A stretch of DNA of 64,000 bases from NCBI GenBank assembly GCA_003211205.1, contig QCTJ01000003.1:55031-119030 (forward strand), written 5' to 3'. This stretch comes from Synechococcus sp. AG-673-F03. GTDB lineage: Bacteria > Cyanobacteriota > Cyanobacteriia > PCC-6307 > Cyanobiaceae. Below, in pieces: positions 46,742 through 55,492 of the stretch (positions are counted from its first letter, which is position 1; each line of letters opens with the position of its first letter). The translations under genes and the position numbers were made by a program. The notes under the pieces were generated by a model. That model did no database searches and had not been told where the DNA came from. It saw only the letters and a program-made list of their open reading frames with translations.

Positions 46742-48403
46742 ATGAGTCAGCAGCAGCCGTGGTGGAACGGCGCCGTCATCTATCAGCTGATCGTGCGCAG
46801 TTACCGCGATGGCAACGGCGATGGGATCGGAGACCTGCAGGGCCTTTCCAGCCGACTTCCTTACTTGCGTTGGCTTGGGGTGGAAGCCATCTGGCTCACG
46901 CCCATCTACCCCTCACCGTTGGATGACGGTGGGTATGACATCACCGACTTCAAGGCGATCCATCCCGATCTAGGCGATCTCGCAGCGTTCCATCGTTTTC
47001 TCACGGCAGCGCATGCGCAGGGGCTGAAGGTGGTGATGGATTTGGTGATGAACCACACCAGCACCCTCCATCCTTGGTTTCAGCGCGCTCGATGGGCCGC
47101 CAAGGGCAGCCCTGAGCGTGACATCTACGTGTGGAGTGATGACCCGCATCGTTATGCGGACGCCCCAGTGCTCTTCCGCCATTTCGAGTCGTCGAACTGG
47201 GAATGGGATGAGGTGGCTGGTCAGTACTTCCTCCACCGTTTCCTTCGCCATCAGCCCGATCTCAACTACGCCAATCAATTTGTCCAGGAGGCGATGTTGG
47301 ATGTGGTGGATTTCTGGATTGACCGTGGTGTCGATGGCTTCCGCCTGGATGCCGTGCCTTTCCTCTGTGAGGAGGAGGGATCACGCTGTGAGGGGCTTCC
47401 GGAAACCCACGCTTTTCTGCAGCGACTTCGCCAGCGGGTGGATTCCCATGGCCGGGATATTTTGTTGCTGGGAGAAGCGATCCAGCCTGTTGAAGAAATT
47501 GCGCCCTACTTATTAAATGATGAGCTTCACGGTGCCTACAACTTTGCGCTGACTGCTCACCTGTTTGCTGCGATCGCCAGCGGCAGTGTGGAAAATCTGC
47601 GCAATTGTCTGGAGGAGGCACAGAAGGTTGTCAGTGGCTGCCGCTGGGCATTGCCTCTGCGTAACCACGATGAGTTGTGGCTGGGTGATGGTCATCTGAT
47701 CCCGGAGGAGGTGATCCAGACCATCCGTGCCGGTCTGCATCAAGGACAGGGACATTGGCTCAACTGGGGCATCAACCGTCGCCTGGCGCCATTGCTCAAT
47801 GGCGATCCAGGTTCCAACCGCGTTCTTCACGCACTGCTTTACAGCCTGCCGGGGATGCCTTGCCTCTATTACGGCGATGAGCTCGGCATGGGCGATTGGC
47901 CGGGATTGCGTGACCGCGATCCCAACCGCACCCCAATGGCCTGGACTCCCGCGCGTAACGGGGGGTTTTCAACCGCACCTGACCCGTTGTTGGTGCTGCC
48001 GCCGATCACAGCTCCCGGCTACGACTACCGCGTGGTGAATGTTGAAGTCCAGAAGCAGCTGCCTGGTTCACTGCTGAACTGGCACCGTCGCATGCTCACC
48101 TGCCGGCGACTACTGCCGGCGCTGCGACATGGCAATTTCGAGCTGTTGAAATGTGCCCATCCAGGTGTGATCAGCTACGTGCGCTGTGACGGCAGCATGA
48201 CGGTGCTGGTGGCGGCCAACCTTTCAGCAGCAGGGGCTTCTCTGCACCTTGACCTCAGCCGTTGGAGCGGGTTGCGCACGCGTGAGGTGTTCTGGGGTTG
48301 TGAATATCCCCCTGCTTCAGAGGATTGGTTTGTCTACCTGCCGGCCCATGGATTCAGCTGGTGGCTGATCGGTGAAGTGGAGGACGTGAACGCTGATCAA
48401 TGA
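46742..48403 (+). CDS. GH13 trehalose synthase-like enzyme (TreS type)
   Basis: A 553-residue GH13 alpha-amylase-family protein. It starts MSQQQPWWNGAVIYQLIVRS, the TreS-like N-terminus. Conserved regions: DLVMNHTS near residue 105, DGFRLDAVPF (nucleophile Asp) near residue 200, LLLGEAI (acid/base Glu), and LRNHDELWL. TreS interconverts maltose and trehalose; related enzymes act as amylosucrases or isomaltases, so the substrate is an inference. No maltokinase domain. The stop lies in the first unit of a 14-bp tandem repeat. Confidence 0.82.
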   Translation: MSQQQPWWNGAVIYQLIVRSYRDGNGDGIGDLQGLSSRLPYLRWLGVEAIWLTPIYPSPLDDGGYDITDFKAIHPDLGDLAAFHRFLTAAHAQGLKVVMDLVMNHTSTLHPWFQRARWAAKGSPERDIYVWSDDPHRYADAPVLFRHFESSNWEWDEVAGQYFLHRFLRHQPDLNYANQFVQEAMLDVVDFWIDRGVDGFRLDAVPFLCEEEGSRCEGLPETHAFLQRLRQRVDSHGRDILLLGEAIQPVEEIAPYLLNDELHGAYNFALTAHLFAAIASGSVENLRNCLEEAQKVVSGCRWALPLRNHDELWLGDGHLIPEEVIQTIRAGLHQGQGHWLNWGINRRLAPLLNGDPGSNRVLHALLYSLPGMPCLYYGDELGMGDWPGLRDRDPNRTPMAWTPARNGGFSTAPDPLLVLPPITAPGYDYRVVNVEVQKQLPGSLLNWHRRMLTCRRLLPALRHGNFELLKCAHPGVISYVRCDGSMTVLVAANLSAAGASLHLDLSRWSGLRTREVFWGCEYPPASEDWFVYLPAHGFSWWLIGEVEDVNADQ

Positions 48404-48462
48404 AATCTGATCAATGAAATCTGAGCAGTGACATCTGAGCAGTGACATCTGATCAGTGACTC
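48393..48462. repeat. Five 14-bp tandem repeats between treS and glpD
   Basis: Five units of 14 bp: two identical (ctgatcaatgaaat at 48393 and 48407), two identical variants (ctgagcagtgacat at 48421 and 48435) and one final (48449-48462). They span the stops of convergent genes: the TreS-like stop is in unit 1 and the glpD stop in unit 5. Unit length is not a multiple of 3, so extra units would alter the ends of both proteins. Confidence 0.95.
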
Positions 48463-50021
48463 AGTTCCAGAGGTGCGCTGTTGCCATGGCCGCACTGCTC
48501 AAGCATTTGATTCACCACAGGAGCCAACCGTTGCGCTTCGTCGCGGTCAACCATGGCCAGCCGCGTCCGCCGGGCCAGCACGTCTGTGATGCTTCTCGCC
48601 TTTTCGGTCTCGATGGTATGCCGCAGCTCTCCGCTGCAGATGGGCATCACCGGGCTGAGAGGTTCACGCTCTGCTGTTGACCAGCTGTTGACCAGGGCTT
48701 CCGCATTGAGGCCATGACTGCTTTCCAGATGCTCGATCTGTTCCGCTTGCTGCGGCGATTTCGGCAACAGATCCTGGAGGGTGGAGCGTTGTGTAATCAG
48801 ACGGTTTGGGGTTTGCAGGGGATCGCTGTCTGAGCCGATGAGGGGTAGTTCCTTGGCCGGTGGCAGTGACTGTCCCAATTGCTTTGCAACGGCTGTGAGG
48901 GTGTCGAGAGCCATGGGACGGCAGGTGGTCCATTTGCCTCCCATCACGCTCACCAACCCACTTGGCAGCGTCTCGACCTCGTGCTCGCGAACAACACGAC
49001 TGCTGTTCACGTCGTCATCGGCAGGCTTGAGCAGGGGTCTTCCTCCAGCCCAGCAACTGCCGATGTCAATGCTGTTGAGGCCTGGGAACCATCGCTTCAC
49101 GTAGTCGAGGAGATAGCTCTGCTCCTGATCAGATGGCACAGCTGCCTGCGGCTGGCTGCAGGGCGTGTCGGTGGTTCCGACCAATGTGCTCCCGAAGAAG
49201 GGCAGCATGAACAGCACCCGGCCGTCATCGGTGGAGGGCAGCAGCAGGCCGATGCGTTGCGGACAGAGACGCTGCTTGAGCACCAGATGCACTCCGCGAC
49301 TGGTCAGCATGCGTTCCTGGCACTCGGGTTCGGCCATGCGCCTCAGCGCATCGGCATGAATGCCGGTGGCGTTGACCACCACGCGTGCTTGCCAGCGCTC
49401 TCTGTGGCCATCGGCGTTTTCGCTGATGGCTGCGCATAGCTTGCCGTGGCTGTCTTTCTCCAGCTCCACCACCGGTGTGCGCGTGCGCACGACCGCCCCG
49501 TGTTGCTCGGCGCTGAGTGCCATCAACAGGTTCAGCCTGGCATCGTCAAACTGCCCATCGCTGTAGGCAACCCCCCCGCTGACATCGCTGCGCAGCTCGG
49601 GCAACGCTTCGTGTAGGAGCGCTCGTGACAGCAGTCGGCTGCTGCCAATCCCTGAACGGCCTGAAAGGGCGTCGTACATGCCGAGCCCAAGGCGGTAATA
49701 CAGCTGGCCGATCAGCCCACCTGTGGGCAGAGCCAGTTCAAGGCGATGGGAAAGAAACGGCGCCTGTTTCAGCCAATGGCCGCGTTCCAGCAACGCTTCT
49801 CTCACCAGTCGAAGCTGAGCGGTGTCCGCGGTTTTGAACGCCAGTTCGAGATAGCGAACACCTCCATGCAAGAGCTTGGTGCTGCGCGAACTTGTGCCGC
49901 CACCAATGTCATGGCCTTCGAGCAGGGCCACCTTGAGTCCACGGCAGACCGCTTCGTAGGCCACGCAGGCTCCACTGGCCCCGCCGCCAATCACCAGAAG
50001 GTCGAAGCAGTTGTTAGTCAT
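48453..50021 (-). CDS. glpD: Glycerol-3-phosphate dehydrogenase (GlpD/GlpA type)
   Basis: A 522-residue FAD-linked glycerol-3-phosphate dehydrogenase. It makes dihydroxyacetone phosphate and passes electrons to quinones. N-terminal FAD-binding LLVIGGGASGACVAYEAVCRGLKVALLE at residues 8-36, then GGTSSRSTKLLHGGVRYLE, and GGKWTTCRPMA near residue 370. Its start overlaps the end of glpK by 8 bp, so glpK-glpD form an operon for glycerol use. Confidence 0.92.
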   Translation of the reverse strand: MTNNCFDLLVIGGGASGACVAYEAVCRGLKVALLEGHDIGGGTSSRSTKLLHGGVRYLELAFKTADTAQLRLVREALLERGHWLKQAPFLSHRLELALPTGGLIGQLYYRLGLGMYDALSGRSGIGSSRLLSRALLHEALPELRSDVSGGVAYSDGQFDDARLNLLMALSAEQHGAVVRTRTPVVELEKDSHGKLCAAISENADGHRERWQARVVVNATGIHADALRRMAEPECQERMLTSRGVHLVLKQRLCPQRIGLLLPSTDDGRVLFMLPFFGSTLVGTTDTPCSQPQAAVPSDQEQSYLLDYVKRWFPGLNSIDIGSCWAGGRPLLKPADDDVNSSRVVREHEVETLPSGLVSVMGGKWTTCRPMALDTLTAVAKQLGQSLPPAKELPLIGSDSDPLQTPNRLITQRSTLQDLLPKSPQQAEQIEHLESSHGLNAEALVNSWSTAEREPLSPVMPICSGELRHTIETEKARSITDVLARRTRLAMVDRDEAQRLAPVVNQMLEQCGHGNSAPLELSH

Positions 50022-51519
50022 GCCAGCGCAAGCTCCTTGAGATAGCGTCGCTCCACTGCTTCATCCATTGCTGGCGTTGTTCAGCACTTAGCGAGGGTTC
50101 AAACACGTCGGCCTGCTCACCCCGGAGGGATTCCAGATCCTGCAGGTTGTTAATCAGTTCTGCCTGAACTCCTGCCAACAGTGCGACCCCACGGGCGGTG
50201 CTCTGCAGATAAGCCGGACGTCGTACCCTCAGCCCCGTGCTGTCGGCCTGGGCCTGCAGCAGTGGATCCGATGCGGCCGCACCACCATCCACGGCTAGCT
50301 CCCCGAGTCCATGGCCGATCGACTGCTCTGCCAGCTGCACCAGCCCTGCTACCGAGAGTGCGATGCCATCAAGCGCGGCACGGGCGATCTGGCCGCGACC
50401 AGTGTCGCGGGTCAATCCGATCAAAAGCCCCCTAGCGCCAGGATCCCAATGCGGTGTTCCCCAGCCTGTGAAGGCGGGAACCAGCATGACCCCACCTGCA
50501 TCGGCAACGCTGAGGGCCAGCTGGTTGATCTCTTCCGCTGTCTCGATGATTCCCAGTCCATCCCGCAGCCATTGCACCACCGTGCCGGCGTTGAACAAGC
50601 TGCCCTCCAGGCAGTAGGTGGGCTGCCCCTGGTCGTCGGTCCAGCCGAGAGTGCTCAGCAACCCAGCATCACTGCGTTGAATGCTGCTGCCTGTATTCAC
50701 CACCAGAAATGCACCTGTGCCGTAGGTGCATTTGGCTTCGCCTGGATGAAGGCACAACTGGCCGAGTGTGGCGGCTTGTTGGTCGCCTAGCAGGGCATGG
50801 ATCGGCACTCCTGCAAAGGGGAGTCCTGATGCGATGGTTCCAAAGTCGCCACGACAGGGCACCAGCTCCGGCAATGCACTCAACGGCAGCCCGGCCTGCT
50901 CGCAGAACGCATCCACCCACTCACGTTGTTTCAGGTCCATCAGCAGGGTGCGGCTGGCATTGCTCATGTCGGAGCAGTGTCGCTTTTGTCCGCTGAGGTG
51001 CCACAGCAACCAGCTCTCCACCGTGCCGAAGCAGAGATCATCATTCGCGGCAGCGCTGGACGCGCTCGCTTCATGCCGCATCAGCCAGCGAATCTTGCTG
51101 GCGCTGAAGTAGGGATCGAGGAGCAGGCCGGTGCGAGCTCGCCATTCCTGCTCCAGGCCTTCCTCTTTCCACTGTTGACAGATGTCGGAGGTGCGGCCGT
51201 CCTGCCAGACCAAGGCGGCGCCGCAGGGCTGCCCATCGCTGCGTTGCCACAGGATTGTTGTTTCCCTCTGATTGGTGACTCCGCAGGCCACCACAGCGCC
51301 CCTCTGTTCTGGGCTGATGGCCTTCTCCAATCGCTCCATCGCCAGGCGCTGGCTATCCCAGATGTCCTTGGGGTTCTGTTCCACCCATCCGTCAGCTGGG
51401 TAGCTGATGGCTAAGGGAGCGCTGGCACTTGCAACAGGGAATCCACGCGGGTCAAAGAGAGCGGCGCGTGAGCTGCTGGTGCCCTGATCCAGTGCGAGAA
51501 GGAGGGGCGTTGCTGCCAT
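50014..51519 (-). CDS. glpK: Glycerol kinase
   Basis: A 501-residue FGGY kinase that phosphorylates glycerol. Start MAATPLLLALDQGTSSSRAALFD; the phosphate motif DQGTSSSR is at residues 10-17. ITNQRETTILW (here VTNQRETT) near residue 80, GDQQAATLGQ near residue 257, CTYGTGAFLVVNTG and DGGAAASDPLLQ follow. A 10-codon upstream extension is open but lacks conserved sequence. The first gene of the glpK-glpD pair. Together they allow growth or carbon recovery from glycerol or from glucosylglycerol breakdown. Confidence 0.94.
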   Translation of the reverse strand: MAATPLLLALDQGTSSSRAALFDPRGFPVASASAPLAISYPADGWVEQNPKDIWDSQRLAMERLEKAISPEQRGAVVACGVTNQRETTILWQRSDGQPCGAALVWQDGRTSDICQQWKEEGLEQEWRARTGLLLDPYFSASKIRWLMRHEASASSAAANDDLCFGTVESWLLWHLSGQKRHCSDMSNASRTLLMDLKQREWVDAFCEQAGLPLSALPELVPCRGDFGTIASGLPFAGVPIHALLGDQQAATLGQLCLHPGEAKCTYGTGAFLVVNTGSSIQRSDAGLLSTLGWTDDQGQPTYCLEGSLFNAGTVVQWLRDGLGIIETAEEINQLALSVADAGGVMLVPAFTGWGTPHWDPGARGLLIGLTRDTGRGQIARAALDGIALSVAGLVQLAEQSIGHGLGELAVDGGAAASDPLLQAQADSTGLRVRRPAYLQSTARGVALLAGVQAELINNLQDLESLRGEQADVFEPSLSAEQRQQWMKQWSDAISRSLRWHD

Positions 51520-51746
51520 AGCCGAGACTTTTTTTAGTGCTAGCGGCACTTGTCGGCTGTCGCCACTCGATGTTGAGGTCGCATCGCCAAGGCAGGTTGC
51601 TCTTGGGCACGTTTCAACCCATCAACCGCGAGCTTGCCGCCAGCGCTCTGGAGCTGAGATGACTCAGACCTTGAGAAGACGTCCTCAGAGGCAATCCATT
51701 CCTGAATTTCCCTGGAATCAACACCCGGTGCCTGGGTGTTGATTGA

Positions 51747-51818
<72 letters not shown>

Positions 51819-51828
51819 TTGTGGTGGA

Positions 51829-51910
51829 TGGGCCGGGTTGGATTTGAACCAACGTAGGCAGAGCCAGCGGATTTACAGTCCGCCCCCATTAACCACTCGG
51901 GCACCGACCC
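51829..51910 (-). tRNA. tRNA-Tyr (GTA)
   Basis: 82 nt with a long variable arm (class II), acceptor GGGTCGG/CCGGCCC, anticodon loop CTGTAAA (anticodon GTA), T-arm GGTTCAAATCC. It stands 10 bp upstream of tRNA-Thr in the same direction, so the two are probably processed from one transcript. Confidence 0.96.
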
Positions 51911-52015
51911 GAACCACCCGAAGAACTTACCAGTCGACCTGGCGATCCTTTTAGCGATCTGTGCCTCTCGTTGGTTCTCGATACGATCGAGTTCCAAAGG
52001 AATTCTCGTAAGGCC

Positions 52016-52459
52016 ATGCGCCTGCTGCTCCTGAACGGCCCCAATCTCAATCTGCTGGGGCAACGAGAGCCTGGTCTTTATGGACGACAGACGCTCGAGC
52101 AGATTGAGCAAGACTTAAATCAGCGTGCGTCGGCAGCAGGCGTGCAGCTGGACTGTTTTCAAAGCAATTTCGAAGGTGCGCTGGTGGAGCGCGTCCATCA
52201 GGCCATGGGTGAGGTGAATGGGATTCTTGTGAATGCAGGCGCCTACACCCATACTTCGATCGCTTTGCGTGACGCTTTGCTGGGAGTGGCGATTCCCTAC
52301 GTGGAGCTTCATCTCAGTAACACGCATGCCCGCGAGACCTTTCGCCATCACTCATTTCTGGCTGATCGTGCGGTTGGTGTGGTGAGTGGTTTCGGGCCTT
52401 TCAGCTATGGCCTGGCCCTCGATGGCCTGCTGAATCACCTGCGCAAAGCTGCCGTATGA
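52016..52459 (+). CDS. aroQ: 3-dehydroquinate dehydratase, type II
   Basis: Shikimate pathway, third step. The 147-residue type II enzyme has [20 protein letters not shown] at residues 3-22 (catalytic Tyr in the loop), [12 protein letters not shown] near residue 72 (Asn, Ala, His), [11 protein letters not shown] near residue 96 and the late SGFG. I start at ATG after an upstream in-frame stretch with no family character. Overlaps the miaE-like gene by 4 nt (ATGA). Confidence 0.95.
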   Translation: MRLLLLNGPNLNLLGQREPGLYGRQTLEQIEQDLNQRASAAGVQLDCFQSNFEGALVERVHQAMGEVNGILVNAGAYTHTSIALRDALLGVAIPYVELHLSNTHARETFRHHSFLADRAVGVVSGFGPFSYGLALDGLLNHLRKAAV

Positions 52460-53082
52460 CCATCACCTCGTCGGTGACGAGCATCCGCTGGCTTGCAGCG
52501 CCCACCAGTCGTCGCTGGGTTGAGCAGGCCATCGCCAGGCCCATGGAGGTGCTGATCGACCATGCCCATTGCGAACGCAAAGCGGCTGGGGCGGCAGTGC
52601 AGCTGATGTTCCGTTATTTGTGCGAACCAGGCCTGGGCGAGGCTCTCAGCCCGCTGGCGCGGGAAGAGCTCGAACACTTTGAACGGGTGTTGAAGCTGCT
52701 CAAGGACCGGGGGCGCTATCTGGAGCCCCTGCGCTCTCCTGGTTATGGGGCATGGCTGGCCAAGCAGGTGCGCCGGGCAGAGCCCAAGCGCATGCTCGAT
52801 TCTTTTCTGGTTGCCGGGCTGATCGAGGCCAGGAGCCACGAGCGCATGGCACTACTGGCTGAGCACAGTCCTGATCCAGACCTGCGCTTGCTCTATGGCG
52901 ACCTGCTGAAGAGCGAAGCCCGCCATTTCGGTCTCTACTGGGTGCTGTCTGCCGACCGTTATCCAAGGGATGAGATCGTGCTTCGGCTCAAGGAACTGGC
53001 CGCGGCTGAGGTGGATGCGCTGCGCGGGGAACTGTCTGCGCCGGAGGCTGTGCGCATGCATTCAGTGGGAGTTGATGCCTGA
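52456..53082 (+). CDS. miaE: MiaE-like tRNA hydroxylase (diiron)
   Basis: A 208-residue ferritin-like diiron protein of the MiaE family, which hydroxylates ms2i6A in tRNA to ms2io6A. Ligand motifs of four helices: [10 protein letters not shown] near residue 36, [12 protein letters not shown] near residue 72, [14 protein letters not shown] near residue 124 and [11 protein letters not shown] near residue 154. Length normal. Translationally coupled to aroQ by an ATGA overlap. Confidence 0.85.
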   Translation: MTITSSVTSIRWLAAPTSRRWVEQAIARPMEVLIDHAHCERKAAGAAVQLMFRYLCEPGLGEALSPLAREELEHFERVLKLLKDRGRYLEPLRSPGYGAWLAKQVRRAEPKRMLDSFLVAGLIEARSHERMALLAEHSPDPDLRLLYGDLLKSEARHFGLYWVLSADRYPRDEIVLRLKELAAAEVDALRGELSAPEAVRMHSVGVDA

Positions 53083-53220
53083 TGGAGGCGAGGCTTGTCA
53101 GGTGGTCGAGAGTGGAGCCAGCGCCAGCTGTGAGAAGTTCGTAACCAGAGTCCAAAAGAAGTCTGAAGAGACGCGCTATGGACCCTGGGTCACTTCTAGG
53201 ATTGGCCCAGCTAATTTGCG

Positions 53221-53463
53221 ATGTCGATGCCTGACCCTGTGATCGCTGTTGCTGATTCGCTGCAAGCTTTGCGTAATGGCACCACCGACGAACAATGGGA
53301 TGGACTCAAGTCCAATCCCCTGGTCCGTGATCTGATCGGGCGTTGTGCCGACTTGGAGGCAGCGATGCTGCTGGATGATCAGACATTGGCTGCCGAGCTG
53401 CCCACCAGCCGGATCGCTTCGTTGGAATCTGCTGTTGACGCGCGTCTATTGCTGGCGGCCTAA
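53221..53463 (+). CDS. Small conserved-looking hypothetical protein (80 aa)
   Basis: An 80-residue soluble, acidic protein (MSMPDPVIAVADSLQALRNG). No domain recognised; composition and helix-forming pattern suggest a real gene. It follows miaE by 138 bp and is convergent with mtnD. Start may also be the second Met. Confidence 0.5.
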   Translation: MSMPDPVIAVADSLQALRNGTTDEQWDGLKSNPLVRDLIGRCADLEAAMLLDDQTLAAELPTSRIASLESAVDARLLLAA

Positions 53464-53467
53464 GTGT

Positions 53468-54013
53468 CTAAGAAGGATGGAGTCGGGGGTAGCGCTCGGC
53501 GATTGAGTCTCCAGTAAATTCAGCGACCCAGCCATTGGGGTTATTGAAAAACCTCAGCGTGCAGAAATAGGGCGTTTCGCCCATGTCAAACCAGTGAGGT
53601 GTTCCGGCAGGAACGCTGATCCAGTCGTCTGTTTCACAGAGCACCTGCACAACTTCATCGCCGATGTGCAGGCAGAACAGACCGCAACCTTCCACAAAGA
53701 ACCGCACTTCGTCCTCTGCGTGGACGTGCTCTTTCAGAAACTTGCGGCGCAGAGAAACGCGATCCGGATGATCAGGAAGCACCCTGATGGCATCAACGCT
53801 TGGGTAATGCCCCCGAGCCTGCGTTCGTTCGATTTCGCTTTTGTAGCTCTCCAGAATCTGCGCGGGTGAGGCGTTGCCCTCAGGCCGATGGTGCGCTGGC
53901 CAGCGTTCGAATCCAATGCCCCGTTGCTTCAGCACATCCTGGATCCGCCTGCCTTCCTGGGTTTTCAGCAGGATGGTGTTGGATCGTGCTGAAAACAGCG
54001 TCAGTTCGCTCAT
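53468..54013 (-). CDS. mtnD: Acireductone dioxygenase
   Basis: A cupin metal enzyme of methionine salvage that turns acireductone into the keto acid of methionine. 181 residues from MSELTLFSARS; a 32-codon open extension is not like the family. The metal motif HVHAEDEVRFFVEG near residue 92 (two His and Glu) and the last His in VPAGTPHWFDMG near residue 137 are present. mtnB and mtnC are in a separate operon 14 kb away. Divergent from cobI. Confidence 0.93.
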   Translation of the reverse strand: MSELTLFSARSNTILLKTQEGRRIQDVLKQRGIGFERWPAHHRPEGNASPAQILESYKSEIERTQARGHYPSVDAIRVLPDHPDRVSLRRKFLKEHVHAEDEVRFFVEGCGLFCLHIGDEVVQVLCETDDWISVPAGTPHWFDMGETPYFCTLRFFNNPNGWVAEFTGDSIAERYPRLHPS

Positions 54014-54074
54014 GGGCCTGAAGCAATCCTGAAGCCATGCATCAAGGCTCCTTCCATCCTGTTCAGCATGCTGG

Positions 54075-54866
54075 ATGGCTGGTTGGCTTGCATTGCCGTT
54101 GTCCATCACGTCCGAGTGTTGCCCAGATCAGCTGGTGCTGGTGGGAGTCGGTCCCGGGGATCCTGAGCTTCTCACCGTGGCTGCAGTTCGAGCTTTGGAG
54201 GCTGCTGATGTTGTTGCCCATCCCATCGCGCATGAGGGGGCTGAGGGCATGGCCCTGGCGATTGCATCCCGCTGGATTCGCTCTGATCAGCGTTGTCTGC
54301 CTCTGTTGTTTCCCATGGTGACTGACTCTCAGCCACGAATCTCAGCCTGGAGGCAGGCGGCTGATGTGTTGGCTGCAGAGGTCAGAGCCGGCAACCGGGT
54401 GGTGTTGCTCTGCGAAGGGGACGTCTCGCTGTTCGCGACTGGGAGCTACGTGCAACTGGCTCTGCGGCGCCATCACCCTGATGTGCCATTCGCCTTGATT
54501 CCAGGCATCACGTCGGTGAGTGCCGCGGCGGCGGCAGCGGCCAAAGACTTTCTCGATCTCCCTTTGGCGTTTCAGCAGGAGGGCTTGCTCATTCGTCCCT
54601 GTCCTGAAACGAATGCCGAGTTGATCGCCTTGCTGCAGAGTGCTCGCAAGACCTCCACGGTGCTGGGTTTGATCAAGCTGGGCCAGCGTTGGTCTTGGGT
54701 GCGAGCAGTTCTGGAGCAGGAACAGCTGCTTGATCGTGCCATTTTCGCGCAACGGGTTGGTTGGCCGGATCAGTGGGTGGCATCGGCTCAGGCGGTGCCC
54801 GACGATGTGAGGCCTTACTTCTCAATGCTGCTGATCCGTCAGCAATGGCCTGAGGTGTTGCCTTGA
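54075..54866 (+). CDS. cobI: Precorrin-2 C20-methyltransferase (CobI/CbiL)
   Basis: A 263-residue tetrapyrrole methyltransferase of the corrin pathway, which adds the C20 methyl group in cobalamin synthesis (pseudocobalamin in marine Synechococcus). The family motif VLVGVGPGDPELLTVAAVRAL is near residues 21-40 and CEGDVSLFATGSYVQLAL near residue 115; IPGITSVSAAAAA near residue 140. The first ~18 residues are poorly conserved, so the start may be later. The next gene overlaps its stop. Confidence 0.85.
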   Translation: MAGWLALPLSITSECCPDQLVLVGVGPGDPELLTVAAVRALEAADVVAHPIAHEGAEGMALAIASRWIRSDQRCLPLLFPMVTDSQPRISAWRQAADVLAAEVRAGNRVVLLCEGDVSLFATGSYVQLALRRHHPDVPFALIPGITSVSAAAAAAAKDFLDLPLAFQQEGLLIRPCPETNAELIALLQSARKTSTVLGLIKLGQRWSWVRAVLEQEQLLDRAIFAQRVGWPDQWVASAQAVPDDVRPYFSMLLIRQQWPEVLP

Positions 54867-55489
54867 TCGCCGCTACGCAACCGTTGACACCCCTGCAATG
54901 GCTTGCGCTGGTGCATCCGGTGCTGATCATTCTGTTTGTGTATCCGGTGATCGGCGCCACGATCCGCCTTGGAATTCTGGCCAGGGAGCGCCGTCTGGAG
55001 ATCAACCCCATCGCTCCAACAGTGCCTGTTGAACATGTTGATCACGGCCGTTGGGCGACGGCTGGTCTGCTCCTGGCTGTGCTGTTTGCTTTGAGTCACG
55101 ACTTGGCTGCCGCCGGCGCCGGCTTCAGCAGCTGGGCAGTGGTCATCCTTCAGGCGAGCGGCGTTGTGTTGTCGTTTCTGGCCCTGCTACGCACCCGACG
55201 ACTGGCCCTGAGGCTGCTGTTCTCCTGGAGCTGTTGGCTGTTTCTGCTGCTGATCACGATCCAGCCTTTGCTGGTGAGTGAGCGTGCACTGGCTGCTGCT
55301 GCCGTCTGGCAGTCGCACACCTGGGGCGGACTGTTGCTGCTCGCTTTTCTGCTGCTGACCATGGCCTGTCAGAGAGAGATCGCCGCGCGCCTGTGGATGC
55401 GCCGTCTGCATGTGTCGGTCAATCTTCTTGTGGCCCTTTTGCTGGCCACTCAGGCCATCACGGGGACCCGTGATCTCTGGCTTGGCTGA
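54863..55489 (+). CDS. DUF4079 membrane protein
   Basis: A 208-residue protein from TTG, overlapping the cobI stop (TTGA). Four or five predicted membrane helices (about residues 14-34, 64-84, 90-108, 115-130, 150-166, 180-200) and several buried His (ALVHPVLII, HGRW, SHDLA, SHTWGG, LHVSVN) suggest a heme-binding cytochrome b561-like fold. I read it as the cyanobacterial DUF4079 family. Function unknown; convergent with the large glycosyltransferase gene, 3 bp between stops. Confidence 0.7.
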   Translation: MIAATQPLTPLQWLALVHPVLIILFVYPVIGATIRLGILARERRLEINPIAPTVPVEHVDHGRWATAGLLLAVLFALSHDLAAAGAGFSSWAVVILQASGVVLSFLALLRTRRLALRLLFSWSCWLFLLLITIQPLLVSERALAAAAVWQSHTWGGLLLLAFLLLTMACQREIAARLWMRRLHVSVNLLVALLLATQAITGTRDLWLG

Positions 55490-55492
55490 GTG

